Assembly (NCBI GenBank): GCA_017501345.1
Contig: JAFVXC010000045.1
Coordinates: 1 to 27,961 of the forward strand
Direction of reading: 5' to 3'
Source of the DNA: Clostridia bacterium
GTDB lineage: Bacteria > Bacillota_A > Clostridia > Oscillospirales > CAG-272
Length of the DNA: 27,961 nucleotides
A program made the position numbers and the translations under genes. The first letter of the stretch is position 1. Every line of letters starts with the position of its first letter. Positions 7,301-13,791 of the stretch are shown in pieces. The notes under the pieces are model-generated. The model was not told the origin of the DNA. It did no database searches and worked only from the letters and a program-made list of their open reading frames with translations.

Positions 7301-8404
7301 TTAGGCATTGTTACCGTTTAAGATTGCTGTAAGTTGACCCAGAATATTGCCGTTACCGTTCAAGGAAATGTTGCCTACGTTCTCGCAAATGCGCTCAACG
7401 TATTCAAGCTCCTTGAGCTTGTAAAGGGTCTGGTTTTCATCCATCAGCTTTGCCGTGTTCAAGAGAGAACGGGTGGATGCAACTTCCTCACGGCGGGTGA
7501 TTACGTTTGCTTGTGCTCGCTTTTCGGCAACAAGGACGGTGTTCATGATCTCACGAATTTCACCGGGAAGAATAATATCCTTAACACCTGCATCCGTAAT
7601 TTCTACGAACAGATCCTTTTCCTTGGCTTTCAGTTTAGCGAACACAAACTCGGACATCTGATCCTTGTTTTCAAGGATCTCATCCAGCTTATATTTGCCT
7701 ACGTATTCACGCAGAGCAAGCTGTGCAGCCACGTGCATTTGTTCTGCGAAATCATCGATCTCGGTCAGAATCTTGACGTAGTCGGTCACGCGGTAGTTGC
7801 AGACAAAATTGATGCGGAGAGAAACCTTATCTGCGGTAAGGATCTCCTGACCCGTGATATCCATTTGTGTCAAACGGGTATCCACAAAGCCCACGTCTAC
7901 TTTAATGGGAGTTTTCCAGAAGTAGTAGGTGCCCGCATCCAAAATGCGCTCAAGCTTCTGACCAAAGTAGAGTCTTGCCTTTTGATATTCGGCAACCTCG
8001 ATTTTGGTGTAGTAGATCTGAGGAATCTTTGAGAAGATGTACTCGGGAATGGATTCGTCAACTGTGGGAGTTGAGATGTCCACGATTTTGAATTCGTGCT
8101 GATCTACAACAGACCAAAATGCATATTTGCCGTGACGAAGAACAGAAGAAAACTTGCCGTTTACATAGTGGAGAGCAAGCTCCTCGTCGCCTACTTCAAC
8201 GACTGCCACACGGTCGGCAATTGCTTTGTCTGCAAGCAAGGTCTCAAGAGCACACTTGCTGCACACGATAGGCTGTTCCAAACCCGAAATCTCAATCTCC
8301 TTGCCGCCAAACAGGTGATACTTGCCCGCGTCGAGCGTTTTTGTATACTTTCCGTTTTTGAAGAGAAACCCCTTCTGATTTTCATTGATAATCATCTTTT
8401 TCAT
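7301..8404 (-). CDS. Slipin: SPFH/Band 7 protein with tripled N-terminal motif
   Basis: 367 residues. From about residue 130 it follows the stomatin/prohibitin SPFH domain (VDTRLTQMDITGQEILTADK, VSLRINFVCNYRV, LREYVGKYKLDEIL, GVKDIILPGEIREIMNTVLVAEKRAQANVI) and ends in a short helical region (TRREEVASTRSLLNTAKLM). No transmembrane helix or signal peptide is seen, so any membrane link must be peripheral. The N-terminus holds two extra copies of a motif also found at the SPFH entry: FLFKNGKYTKTLDAGKYHLF (13-32), LHYVNGKFSSVLRHGKYAFW (78-97) and LYFGQKLERILDAGTYYFW (145-163). AAGGAGG precedes the ATG. SPFH proteins form large oligomeric rings or cages. Its place between a structured RNA leader and rtcB suggests a scaffold role in RNA repair (inference). 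Confidence 0.9.
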   Translation of the reverse strand: MKKMIINENQKGFLFKNGKYTKTLDAGKYHLFGGKEIEISGLEQPIVCSKCALETLLADKAIADRVAVVEVGDEELALHYVNGKFSSVLRHGKYAFWSVVDQHEFKIVDISTPTVDESIPEYIFSKIPQIYYTKIEVAEYQKARLYFGQKLERILDAGTYYFWKTPIKVDVGFVDTRLTQMDITGQEILTADKVSLRINFVCNYRVTDYVKILTEIDDFAEQMHVAAQLALREYVGKYKLDEILENKDQMSEFVFAKLKAKEKDLFVEITDAGVKDIILPGEIREIMNTVLVAEKRAQANVITRREEVASTRSLLNTAKLMDENQTLYKLKELEYVERICENVGNISLNGNGNILGQLTAILNGNNA

Positions 8405-8451
8405 AATATGTAATCCTCCTTAAAAGTAGTAAAGTCGTTTCGTCATCACTC

Positions 8452-8565
8452 ATGCAAAAGCAGCGGCTGAAAATTTGAGTGCTTCCTGCACAGTGCGGAA
8501 AGAAATCTTTTGGCACTGTTTGGGATAACACGGTATCCATTCTCAGGCAAGGCTTGCTTTTGCAT
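8452..8565 (-). ncRNA. Stem-closed RNA domain of the leader
   Basis: ATGCAAAAGCA (plus 8452-8462) and TGCTTTTGCAT (8555-8565) are perfect complements, closing a 92-nt domain. Inside are a 7-bp perfect stem (8490-8496 with 8513-8519) with an AAAG/CTTT inner stem, and a 5-bp hairpin (GGATA 8523-8527 with TATCC 8534-8538). A long closing stem formed by the two ends, with internal helices, recalls bacterial Y RNAs in outline, but no Ro60 gene is in the window. Confidence 0.55.
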
Positions 8566-8571
8566 TGCTCT

Positions 8572-8597
8572 GCGAGATGTACCGAAGCACTTCTCGC
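8572..8597 (-). other. UUCG tetraloop hairpin in the leader RNA
   Basis: Minus strand GCGAGA, A, GTGC, TTCG, GTAC, A, TCTCGC: ten base pairs with one A-A mismatch, capped by the very stable UUCG tetraloop. No U-run follows, so it is a structural element rather than a terminator. Confidence 0.6.
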
Positions 8598-8708
8598 TTT
8601 GCCGAATGATAACGAATGTCAGAATAAAAACGTTCTCGCACACGATTTCGTGTACCGTTCTTTTGCGTCCCAAAGGACAAAACCAATCCACTGGCGATAC
8701 GTTTTGCA

Positions 8709-8802
8709 ACGCACGGCGGGATTCGAACCCGCGAATATCGAGCTTGACAGGCTCAAGGCGCAAGTGTTCTTCTGGCATACACTTTGGAACATCCTCGTGC
8801 AC
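8709..8802 (-). ncRNA. tRNA-Asp-like element with a non-canonical 5' half
   Basis: On the minus strand the 3' half is a textbook tRNA: an anticodon arm at 8756-8738 with 7-nt loop CTGTCAA (U33, anticodon GTC = Asp, A37), a 5-nt variable loop TATTC, a T-arm GCGGG-TTCGAAT-CCCGC (8732-8716) and a 7-nt acceptor strand CGTGCGT (8715-8709). The acceptor strand can pair fully, with two G-U pairs, with GTGCACG at 8802-8796, giving 94 nt. The 39 nt between acceptor and anticodon arms are about twice the usual length and hold an alternative hairpin (CAAAGTGT/ACACTTG, 11-nt loop) instead of a D-arm. No CCA is encoded; TGCA follows. I think it is a tRNA mimic or damaged-tRNA sensor, less likely a decayed tRNA-Asp gene. 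Confidence 0.6.
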
Positions 8803-8853
8803 CGCTGTGAAGGATTTGACTCAAACACTCGCTTGAAGTAACCTTGCAAGCAT

Positions 8854-8882
8854 ATTTTACCATTCTATCCACCGTTTTTCAC
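8854..8882 (-). promoter_or_regulatory. Promoter of the RNA-slipin-rtcB unit
   Basis: Minus strand GTGAAA (8882-8877), 17-nt spacer, TAAAAT (8859-8854). The -35 match is moderate (4 of 6), as expected for a regulated promoter. I see no -24/-12 sigma-54 site of the kind used for E. coli rtcBA. Confidence 0.55.
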
Positions 8883-8884
8883 GG
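8872..8884. promoter_or_regulatory. Small palindrome over the -35 box
   Basis: CCGT-TTTTC-ACGG, a 4-bp inverted repeat with a 5-nt centre, covers the -35 hexamer of the RNA-slipin-rtcB promoter. A candidate operator for the adjacent WYL regulators; short, so it may be chance. Confidence 0.3.
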
Positions 8885-8905
8885 AAAAAAAGCTGCGAAA
8901 TAACA

Positions 8906-8931
8906 AAAAAGCCCTCAAATGAGAGCTTTTT
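8906..8931 (-). terminator. Terminator of the CPBP-WYL operon
   Basis: Minus strand AAAAAGCTCTC-ATTT-GAGGGCTTTTTT starts 3 nt after the second WYL stop and ends in a T-run. It separates the regulator transcript from the RNA-slipin-rtcB transcript. Confidence 0.85.
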
Positions 8932-8933
8932 CG

Positions 8934-9845
8934 CTATTTTAATCCAAAATTTAACTGTTTTTTCAGCTTTTCGATGACTAATTCTCGGAAGGATTCCGAG
9001 CCGAGGACCTCAACCATCGGTCCAAAGGAAAGAATTCTCATCACCATTTCGGGTTCATCATCGTGAGCATATTTAATTTTTACAAGGTATGTATTTTTGT
9101 CAAGCTTCTCGGCTTGCTTCTCAAAATGGGCAAAATGAAGCATGAACCGTTCAAGCGCATTTCGCTCATCTCGAACCATGACGGTTAAGGTTTCTTGCTT
9201 TTTATCCCACTCATAATGGTCAAGAGGCTTTTGTCCTTCGTAATGAATACAGTTTTTTATTTTAGAAAGATTAACCGTAGACACCGCGTGCCATCCTGCC
9301 GTTATGAGTCTGAACTTATCATCCTTCTCAGAATACTCCAGTCTTAACGGATGACATCTGATATACATAGTCTTACCGTTTCGATTGACCATTTCAAACT
9401 TGATCTGCGAGTCGTTGCGGATCGCTTCTAAAATGACCTTAAACTGTCTTATGTATTCTTCATCCTCAAAGGGGTCTCCGTCGCTGTACTTATCGTAAAC
9501 GTAATAATCATCCTGCGTGAACAGAGGCTCTACATCCTCAAGTCCGGGAAGCTCGACACCGAACAGCTTGATACGGGGATCAAGCGATATTGCCTTCAGC
9601 CACCTCTTCTGAAGCGTGGTCAAGGGCATCGTAGGCTTGTGTTCAAGCGCGGTGGTCATATCGGGATGGATGAGCTGCCACCTTTCACTCTTAAATGCCG
9701 GCATAATCGTTAGCACGCTCTCGCCGAAAGCGTGCTCCGAAACCACCTTCTGTAGCTCCTTTTCCGAGTGTTCTCCATCGATCATCTCAGAAATGATGGC
9801 GGCAATTGCATTGTAATAAGCAGAATAAAGCTCACTGAATATCAT
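8934..9845 (-). CDS. WYL-domain regulator, downstream member of the pair
   Basis: 303 residues. The central part (about 135-205) has the WYL-type beta-barrel pattern: IKFEMVNRNGKTMYIRCHPLRLEYSEKDDKFRLITAG, here split as NGKTMYIRCHPLRLEYSE and DKFRLITAGWHAVSTVNLSK, with the W-Y-L triplet not literally conserved. The C-terminal 90 residues resemble the WCX extension (VMVRDERNALERFMLHFA, YLVKIKYAHDDEPEMVMRIL, SFGPMVEVLGSESFRELVIE). The N-terminus is helical without an obvious helix-turn-helix, so DNA contact may be made by its partner. Its ATG overlaps the stop of the upstream WYL gene by 4 nt, so the two are likely made in fixed ratio and may form a heteromer. WYL domains are known to bind nucleotides or nucleic-acid fragments; the ligand here is unknown. 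Confidence 0.85.
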   Translation of the reverse strand: MIFSELYSAYYNAIAAIISEMIDGEHSEKELQKVVSEHAFGESVLTIMPAFKSERWQLIHPDMTTALEHKPTMPLTTLQKRWLKAISLDPRIKLFGVELPGLEDVEPLFTQDDYYVYDKYSDGDPFEDEEYIRQFKVILEAIRNDSQIKFEMVNRNGKTMYIRCHPLRLEYSEKDDKFRLITAGWHAVSTVNLSKIKNCIHYEGQKPLDHYEWDKKQETLTVMVRDERNALERFMLHFAHFEKQAEKLDKNTYLVKIKYAHDDEPEMVMRILSFGPMVEVLGSESFRELVIEKLKKQLNFGLK

Positions 9846-11101
9846 CTGCCTGCCTCCTCTCCGATTTCGTACATCTTGTACATTGCTTCAAGGTCAGACT
9901 TAAACTGATTTTCAAGGGTTCTACTTGAAAAATGAATCTCGGTTATACGGCAAATAAAGGTCCTGATCCAGGGCACCATTTCGCTGACATCATAAACATC
10001 GGCAGAAAAACGGTAGGTGCTCTCGTCGATCTTTTCCACCGTTCCGACACGCCGTTCACGTTCGAGGCGCCTTATAATGTATTCCTCATTATTCTCCACC
10101 TTGACCGTAAAATCTACGTGTTCAAGGCACTCTACACCCCATTTGTTTCTTTTTACGCTGACGCCCCACATCTTGCTTTGCATTTGATCGATCTGTGCGC
10201 GCAGCTCATCAAAACGAGGAGTTTGCTCCTCAAGCTTGACATTTGATAGGTAGTCAATCCTATAAGACTGAAAATGGTTATATTCCGGGAGATACGCAAG
10301 GAGGTGCTGTCTGCCGCTCTGCACGCTGATGAAAACCCGAAGCGGTACGATGCGATTCCTTTTGGGCATATCCCTTCTGCGACTGAGATTTGAAACCGTT
10401 ACGATCCGCTTTTCTCTCATTGCCGTAAAGAGTGCTGCTAAAACACCGCTGTCGATCGCACTTGTTATGTAGTGATGCTTAAAGGTAAAAGAATCGGTAT
10501 CCTCCTCTGCTTTATCGAGAATAAATGAGCCGATAACGCCACAGGGAACGACCTCCGAGAAATAGTGCAGGACGTCGGTCAGCTTTGAAATATCGATTGA
10601 TTCTGCGCGGTGGTAGTACACCTTTCGACCGATCCTTTCGGTGGCAATAACGCCCTCCTCACAGTATTCCTTAAGCTTTTTACGAACCGTTGATTCATCA
10701 AATATCATCGGACACGCAAAGCCGTACAGATACTTTGTATCGATCTCTTCCATAAGCTCCGAAATCGTTTTTTTGATGCTCGGCTCGTGCAAGATATCAA
10801 ACAGGACAAAATGCAGTGTTACGTCGCCGTCGGTGAAGCTCTTTGCCTTCCAGGCGTTATAAAAAGGATTATGACGAATGCTTCTGCTATCAATGGAGAT
10901 AAACACGTTCTTCCCCTCGGGCGTGCGAACAAAGCTCATATGATCGCCGAGCCAGCTCTCAAGGCGACGACGCTCGTCGTCATAGGACCGCGCGCTCTTT
11001 TCGCTGTAATCGTCCCGACTCTTAAAGCCATAGACATAGAACTCGCGCATATATGCTCGAATTCGCTCAAAGTTCTTTATCAGCTCGCTATATGATGACA
11101 T
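9842..11101 (-). CDS. WYL-domain regulator, larger member of the pair
   Basis: 419 residues. The N-terminal 165 residues include a region about 110-165 (ISELMEEIDTKY, FDESTVRKKLKEYCEEGVIA, ERIGRKVYYHRA) that looks like a winged helix-turn-helix and can supply DNA binding. Residues about 225-300 form the WYL domain (IVTVSNLSRRRD, NRIVPLRVFISVQSGRQHLL, AYLPEYNHFQSYRIDYLSNV), and the last 90 residues (FTVKVENNEEYIIRRLERER to ENQFKSDLEAMYK) resemble a WCX extension. AAGGAGAGG precedes the ATG. It sits between a CPBP protease gene and a second WYL gene on one transcript, next to rtcB. By analogy with RtcR, which senses damaged RNA in proteobacteria, I infer it responds to RNA damage. Confidence 0.87.
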   Translation of the reverse strand: MSSYSELIKNFERIRAYMREFYVYGFKSRDDYSEKSARSYDDERRRLESWLGDHMSFVRTPEGKNVFISIDSRSIRHNPFYNAWKAKSFTDGDVTLHFVLFDILHEPSIKKTISELMEEIDTKYLYGFACPMIFDESTVRKKLKEYCEEGVIATERIGRKVYYHRAESIDISKLTDVLHYFSEVVPCGVIGSFILDKAEEDTDSFTFKHHYITSAIDSGVLAALFTAMREKRIVTVSNLSRRRDMPKRNRIVPLRVFISVQSGRQHLLAYLPEYNHFQSYRIDYLSNVKLEEQTPRFDELRAQIDQMQSKMWGVSVKRNKWGVECLEHVDFTVKVENNEEYIIRRLERERRVGTVEKIDESTYRFSADVYDVSEMVPWIRTFICRITEIHFSSRTLENQFKSDLEAMYKMYEIGEEAGR

Positions 11102-11126
11102 ACGTCCTCTCCTTTCCGTGTATCAA

Positions 11127-11204
11127 TTATTCTCCTTGCAAAAAGGATATCCTTCTGCACTCCTTTGCGGCCTCAAGATTCTCCCTTGCTGCGGCCCTTG
11201 TCAA
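11127..11204 (-). other. Protein-like short frame after the CPBP gene
   Basis: A frame open from about 11285 and possibly started by TTG at 11204, overlapping the CPBP stop. It reads LTRAAARENLEAAKECRRIS and then FLQGE and stop. The overlapped upstream part also reads like protein (RTFTDRDNGGLRAVSRVFDE). There is no ATG, and the ribosome site is unclear. It could be a tiny coupled peptide or the residue of an older gene. Confidence 0.2.
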
Positions 11205-11941
11205 TTGGTCTTTTTTTTCATCGAAAACGCGAGATACAGCGCGTAAGCCCCCGTTATCACGGTCAGTAAAAGTGCGCGGAGTATCTCAGTCCCGTTCGTT
11301 GTATCGACTTCATTGGCAAAGACGCTGAGTGCGTTGAAGGCACCGTGCGCGGCGATACAGACAAGCAGACTTTGAGATTTATAATACATCATCACAAACA
11401 TAAAGCCCGCCGCAGTAGCATATATCACCTGAAGGAGATTCGGAAGCAGCTCGGCGCCCGAGCCGTTGATCAGATTGATGATATGTCCGATGCCAAAGGT
11501 CACGCTCGAAACGATGATAGCGGCCTTCACGTTGTCTTTTCGCATTGCCTCAAAGAGAAGTCCGCGGAAGATGACTTCTTCAAGAAAGCCGACGCAAAGC
11601 ATCGCTAAAACGTAGAGTAGGATTTGAAAAGTCCCATCATTCAAGGCCACGCCGTACCAAAGATTTGCACTCAGCATAATAAGGATCGGAACGTAGTACA
11701 GCATTGATCTCACGGATGTCTTTGGGGAGCACAGTCCGTAATCCGAAAAAAGTCCATTCTTTTTCAAAAATATCAGAAGTATTGCCGAAAGAACAATACC
11801 TATGGCAAGTGTTACCAGCTTTTCTATGCCGATCCGCACGGAAAGCGCGTCTCCCACGGACATCAGCACGCAATAAGCGATGATCCACGCGACGGCAAAC
11901 CATATTTTGCTTTTATCGTAAAGTTCCTTCAAAATGCGCAT
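11201..11941 (-). CDS. CPBP (Abi/CAAX-type) intramembrane metalloprotease
   Basis: 246 residues from the ATG at 11941, which has GGAG six nt upstream; a TTG at 11953 is the only longer choice. About seven hydrophobic segments. Motif 1 is EEVIFRG (E121, E122, R126), motif 2 FGIGHIIN (H153), motif 3 AAHGAFNAL. These are the metal and catalytic residues of the CPBP family, glutamate-type intramembrane proteases that in bacteria act in bacteriocin immunity, signalling or surface-protein maturation. It is the first gene of the operon that continues into the two WYL regulators. A membrane protease leading an RNA-repair regulator operon is unexpected; its substrate is not deducible. Confidence 0.9.
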   Translation of the reverse strand: MRILKELYDKSKIWFAVAWIIAYCVLMSVGDALSVRIGIEKLVTLAIGIVLSAILLIFLKKNGLFSDYGLCSPKTSVRSMLYYVPILIMLSANLWYGVALNDGTFQILLYVLAMLCVGFLEEVIFRGLLFEAMRKDNVKAAIIVSSVTFGIGHIINLINGSGAELLPNLLQVIYATAAGFMFVMMYYKSQSLLVCIAAHGAFNALSVFANEVDTTNGTEILRALLLTVITGAYALYLAFSMKKKTN

Positions 11942-11959
11942 TCGTTTCTCCAAGTCCGA

Positions 11960-11976
11960 GACAGCCGACGGCTGTC
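11960..11976. promoter_or_regulatory. 17-bp palindrome in the CPBP-WYL 5' leader
   Basis: GACAGCCGACGGCTGTC: two perfect 7-bp arms around GAC, 18 nt upstream of the CPBP start and about 40 nt after the predicted transcription start. It may be an operator, possibly for autoregulation by the WYL proteins, or an RNA hairpin at the ribosome site. Confidence 0.45.
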
Positions 11977-12021
11977 GTTTTCTTCATTTACGGTGTGGGC
12001 GGCTACGTCGCCGACAATATC

Positions 12022-12050
12022 ATTATAACACTTATTGTCTCATTTGTAAA
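12022..12050 (-). promoter_or_regulatory. Strong promoter of the CPBP-WYL operon
   Basis: Minus strand TTTACA (12050-12045), 17-nt spacer, TATAAT (12027-12022): 11 of 12 consensus positions. This fits steady expression of the regulators. Confidence 0.75.
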
Positions 12051-12084
12051 TATCGAGTTTCAAGTCTTCTCAGAATCAAATACC

Positions 12085-12117
12085 AAAAAGGCAGCCATCC
12101 ACGATGACTGCCTTTTT
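12085..12117 (-). terminator. Terminator of the amino acid transporter operon
   Basis: AAAAAGGCAG (12085-12094) pairs with CTGCCTTTTT (12108-12117), extended by CAT/ATG. Symmetric A/T flanks give a T-run on either strand; position and direction fit the transporter operon ending at 12156. Confidence 0.85.
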
Positions 12118-12155
12118 CATATTCCCGCCCATAACGGGCACTCGACCTTCGCCGC

Positions 12156-13049
12156 TTACAGCACCTTTGCCAGGAAGGACTGCAGACGCTCGCTCTTCGG
12201 ATTTCCGAACAGCTCCTCGGGGGGCGCGTCCTCGACGATATTGCCGCCGTCCATAAAGAGAACGCGGTCGGAGACCTCACGCGCAAAGCCCATTTCGTGC
12301 GTTACGATGACCATCGTCATACCGTCGTTCGCAAGCTCCTTGATGAGATCAAGGACCTCTCCGACCATCTCGGGATCAAGCGCCGAGGTCGGCTCGTCGA
12401 ACAGCATAACCTTCGGGTTCATACAGAGTGCGCGAACAATCGCAATTCTCTGCTTCTGCCCGCCTGACAGCGTTGCGGGATAGACGTTCGCCTTATCCTC
12501 AAGACCGATGCGGTGCAGAAGCGCCATAGCGGTCTCCTCCGCCTCTGCCTTCGTCTTGAGCTTAAGCTCGACGGGGGCAAGCGTCATATTCTGGAGCACG
12601 GTCATATTATTAAACAGATTGAAATGCTGGAAGACCATTCCCATCTCGCGGCGCGCGACGTTCACGTCTACGCGGTTTTGCGATTCGATCGCCTTAAGAG
12701 CCGCCTTGTACGCATCTCCCTCACGCTTCTTCAGGAGGTCCGCCCTTTTGATGCGTGCGATCACGGCACTGTCGTCATCCATCTCCCGCATCAACACCGC
12801 ATAGGTTTTGGATGCGCGGATCACGTCGGGATGCAAATAGGGATCGGCATCCGTCAGAAGCTTGTCGCCGAGCCAGATCTCACCGTAGGTGGGCTGCTCA
12901 AGCAGATTCATACATCTGAGCAGCGTACTCTTTCCACTGCCCGACGGTCCGATGATCGCGACCTTCTCGCCGTCCTTAATCTCGCAGGAAACTGCGTTCA
13001 GAACGCGAAGGCTGCCGAAGTCCTTATAGATATTATTAACGCTTATCAC
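12156..13049 (-). CDS. Polar amino acid ABC transporter ATPase
   Basis: 297 residues with a GTG start that overlaps the permease gene by 14 nt. Walker [10 protein letters not shown] (34-42), Q-loop Q141, signature LSGGQ (194-198), Walker [15 protein letters not shown] with D218 and E219, and switch H251 are all intact. The sequence is close to the GlnQ/HisP/ArtP type, which powers uptake of polar amino acids. It is about 55 residues longer than usual because of a charged, helical insert at about 68-128, between Walker A and the Q-loop. It forms an operon with the permease and the binding lipoprotein, in the order binding protein, permease, ATPase. The substrate cannot be fixed from the sequence. 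Confidence 0.94.
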   Translation of the reverse strand: MISVNNIYKDFGSLRVLNAVSCEIKDGEKVAIIGPSGSGKSTLLRCMNLLEQPTYGEIWLGDKLLTDADPYLHPDVIRASKTYAVLMREMDDDSAVIARIKRADLLKKREGDAYKAALKAIESQNRVDVNVARREMGMVFQHFNLFNNMTVLQNMTLAPVELKLKTKAEAEETAMALLHRIGLEDKANVYPATLSGGQKQRIAIVRALCMNPKVMLFDEPTSALDPEMVGEVLDLIKELANDGMTMVIVTHEMGFAREVSDRVLFMDGGNIVEDAPPEELFGNPKSERLQSFLAKVL

Positions 13050-13728
13050 TTGCTCTAAGCCTCTTTTCGATCATTTTGATGCCAAACGTCAAGAGATACA
13101 CGATGGCGAGATAGAAGAGCGCGACCACTGTCATCGGAACAATATAGCTTGCCATATTATTGCCGCTACCGATGATTTTTGCCGCCATCGTAAGATCGTA
13201 CATACCGATCATACTGACGATCGAGGTCTCTTTGATCAGGGCGATCAGCTCGTTGCCGATGGCGGGAATGACGTTTTTGATCGCCTGCGGGATCACGATC
13301 TTGCGCATCGTAATACCGCTTGTAAGTCCAAGTGCGCGTCCTGCCTCGGTCTGTCCGATATCCACCGACAGAATTCCCGCGCGGATATTCTCGGCAACGT
13401 ACGCACTCGAGTTCAGTCCGAACGCGATCGTTGCGGTTACAATCTGTGGGAAGCCTCGGATCGCAAACACGACGTACGCCATTATGAAAAGCTGAAGTGC
13501 CATCGGCGTTCCGCGGATCACCGTGATATAGACCTTCGCGATCAGCTTTGGGATCTTCATCCATTTCGAATCCTTCGCGATCGAAATGATCGCAAGGATC
13601 GCACCAAGCACGAGACCAAGCAGAGCCGCAAGAACAGATATAATAAGGGTCGTTTTCAGGCCCTCCCACACGCTGTCCATATACTTCTCCGTGGTGAAGA
13701 GTTCAATTATCTTTTTTATAAAATCCAT
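13036..13728 (-). CDS. Polar amino acid ABC transporter permease
   Basis: 230 residues, HisM/GlnP family. Five or so hydrophobic segments are visible, the first at about 24-50 ([20 protein letters not shown]). The coupling-helix motif that docks on the ATPase reads [20 protein letters not shown], and the following [17 protein letters not shown] is typical of this family. A single permease gene implies a homodimeric membrane channel. It is preceded by a stem-loop after the binding-protein gene and overlaps the ATPase start. Confidence 0.94.
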   Translation of the reverse strand: MDFIKKIIELFTTEKYMDSVWEGLKTTLIISVLAALLGLVLGAILAIISIAKDSKWMKIPKLIAKVYITVIRGTPMALQLFIMAYVVFAIRGFPQIVTATIAFGLNSSAYVAENIRAGILSVDIGQTEAGRALGLTSGITMRKIVIPQAIKNVIPAIGNELIALIKETSIVSMIGMYDLTMAAKIIGSGNNMASYIVPMTVVALFYLAIVYLLTFGIKMIEKRLRASDKR

Positions 13729-13750
13729 ACTGTCTTCCTACGTTAATACA

Positions 13751-13775
13751 GGGGCTGAGTCAATGCCTCAGCCCC
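13751..13775 (-). other. Intercistronic hairpin after the binding-protein gene
   Basis: GGGGCTGAG pairs perfectly with CTCAGCCCC around a 7-nt loop, 17 nt after the binding-protein stop. There is no real T-run. Stem-loops here are known to protect the 5' message and raise binding protein over permease. Confidence 0.7.
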
Positions 13776-13791
13776 ATTGATCGGTTCTGTC

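Larger units (their letters stand above)
8440..8850 (-). ncRNA. Structured non-coding RNA upstream of slipin-rtcB
   Basis: The 530 nt between the WYL terminator and the slipin start hold no convincing gene but are densely structured on the minus strand. In transcription order I see: a hairpin around 8831-8851; ATCCTT/GAGGAT enclosing CAC/GTG (near 8791-8815); the tRNA-like element (8709-8802); TTTT-GTCC-TTTG-GGAC-AAAA (8667-8678 core); GTACAC-GAAATC-GTGTGC near 8636-8655; a UUCG hairpin (8572-8597); and a domain closed by an 11-bp stem (8452-8462 with 8555-8565). It starts just after its own promoter (8854-8882), and no terminator is seen before the slipin ribosome site, so it may be a separate RNA, a processed leader, or both. 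Ends are approximate. Function is not known to me. Confidence 0.6.

Noticed and set aside
8446..8802. 118-codon minus-strand frame across the slipin leader
   Set aside because: It runs through the tRNA-like T-arm and several perfect hairpins, has no ribosome site and no protein-like composition; the RNA reading is better.
8700..8850. Ordinary functional tRNA-Asp gene
   Set aside because: The D-arm region is twice the normal size and cannot form a standard D-arm, the acceptor needs two G-U pairs, and no CCA is encoded.
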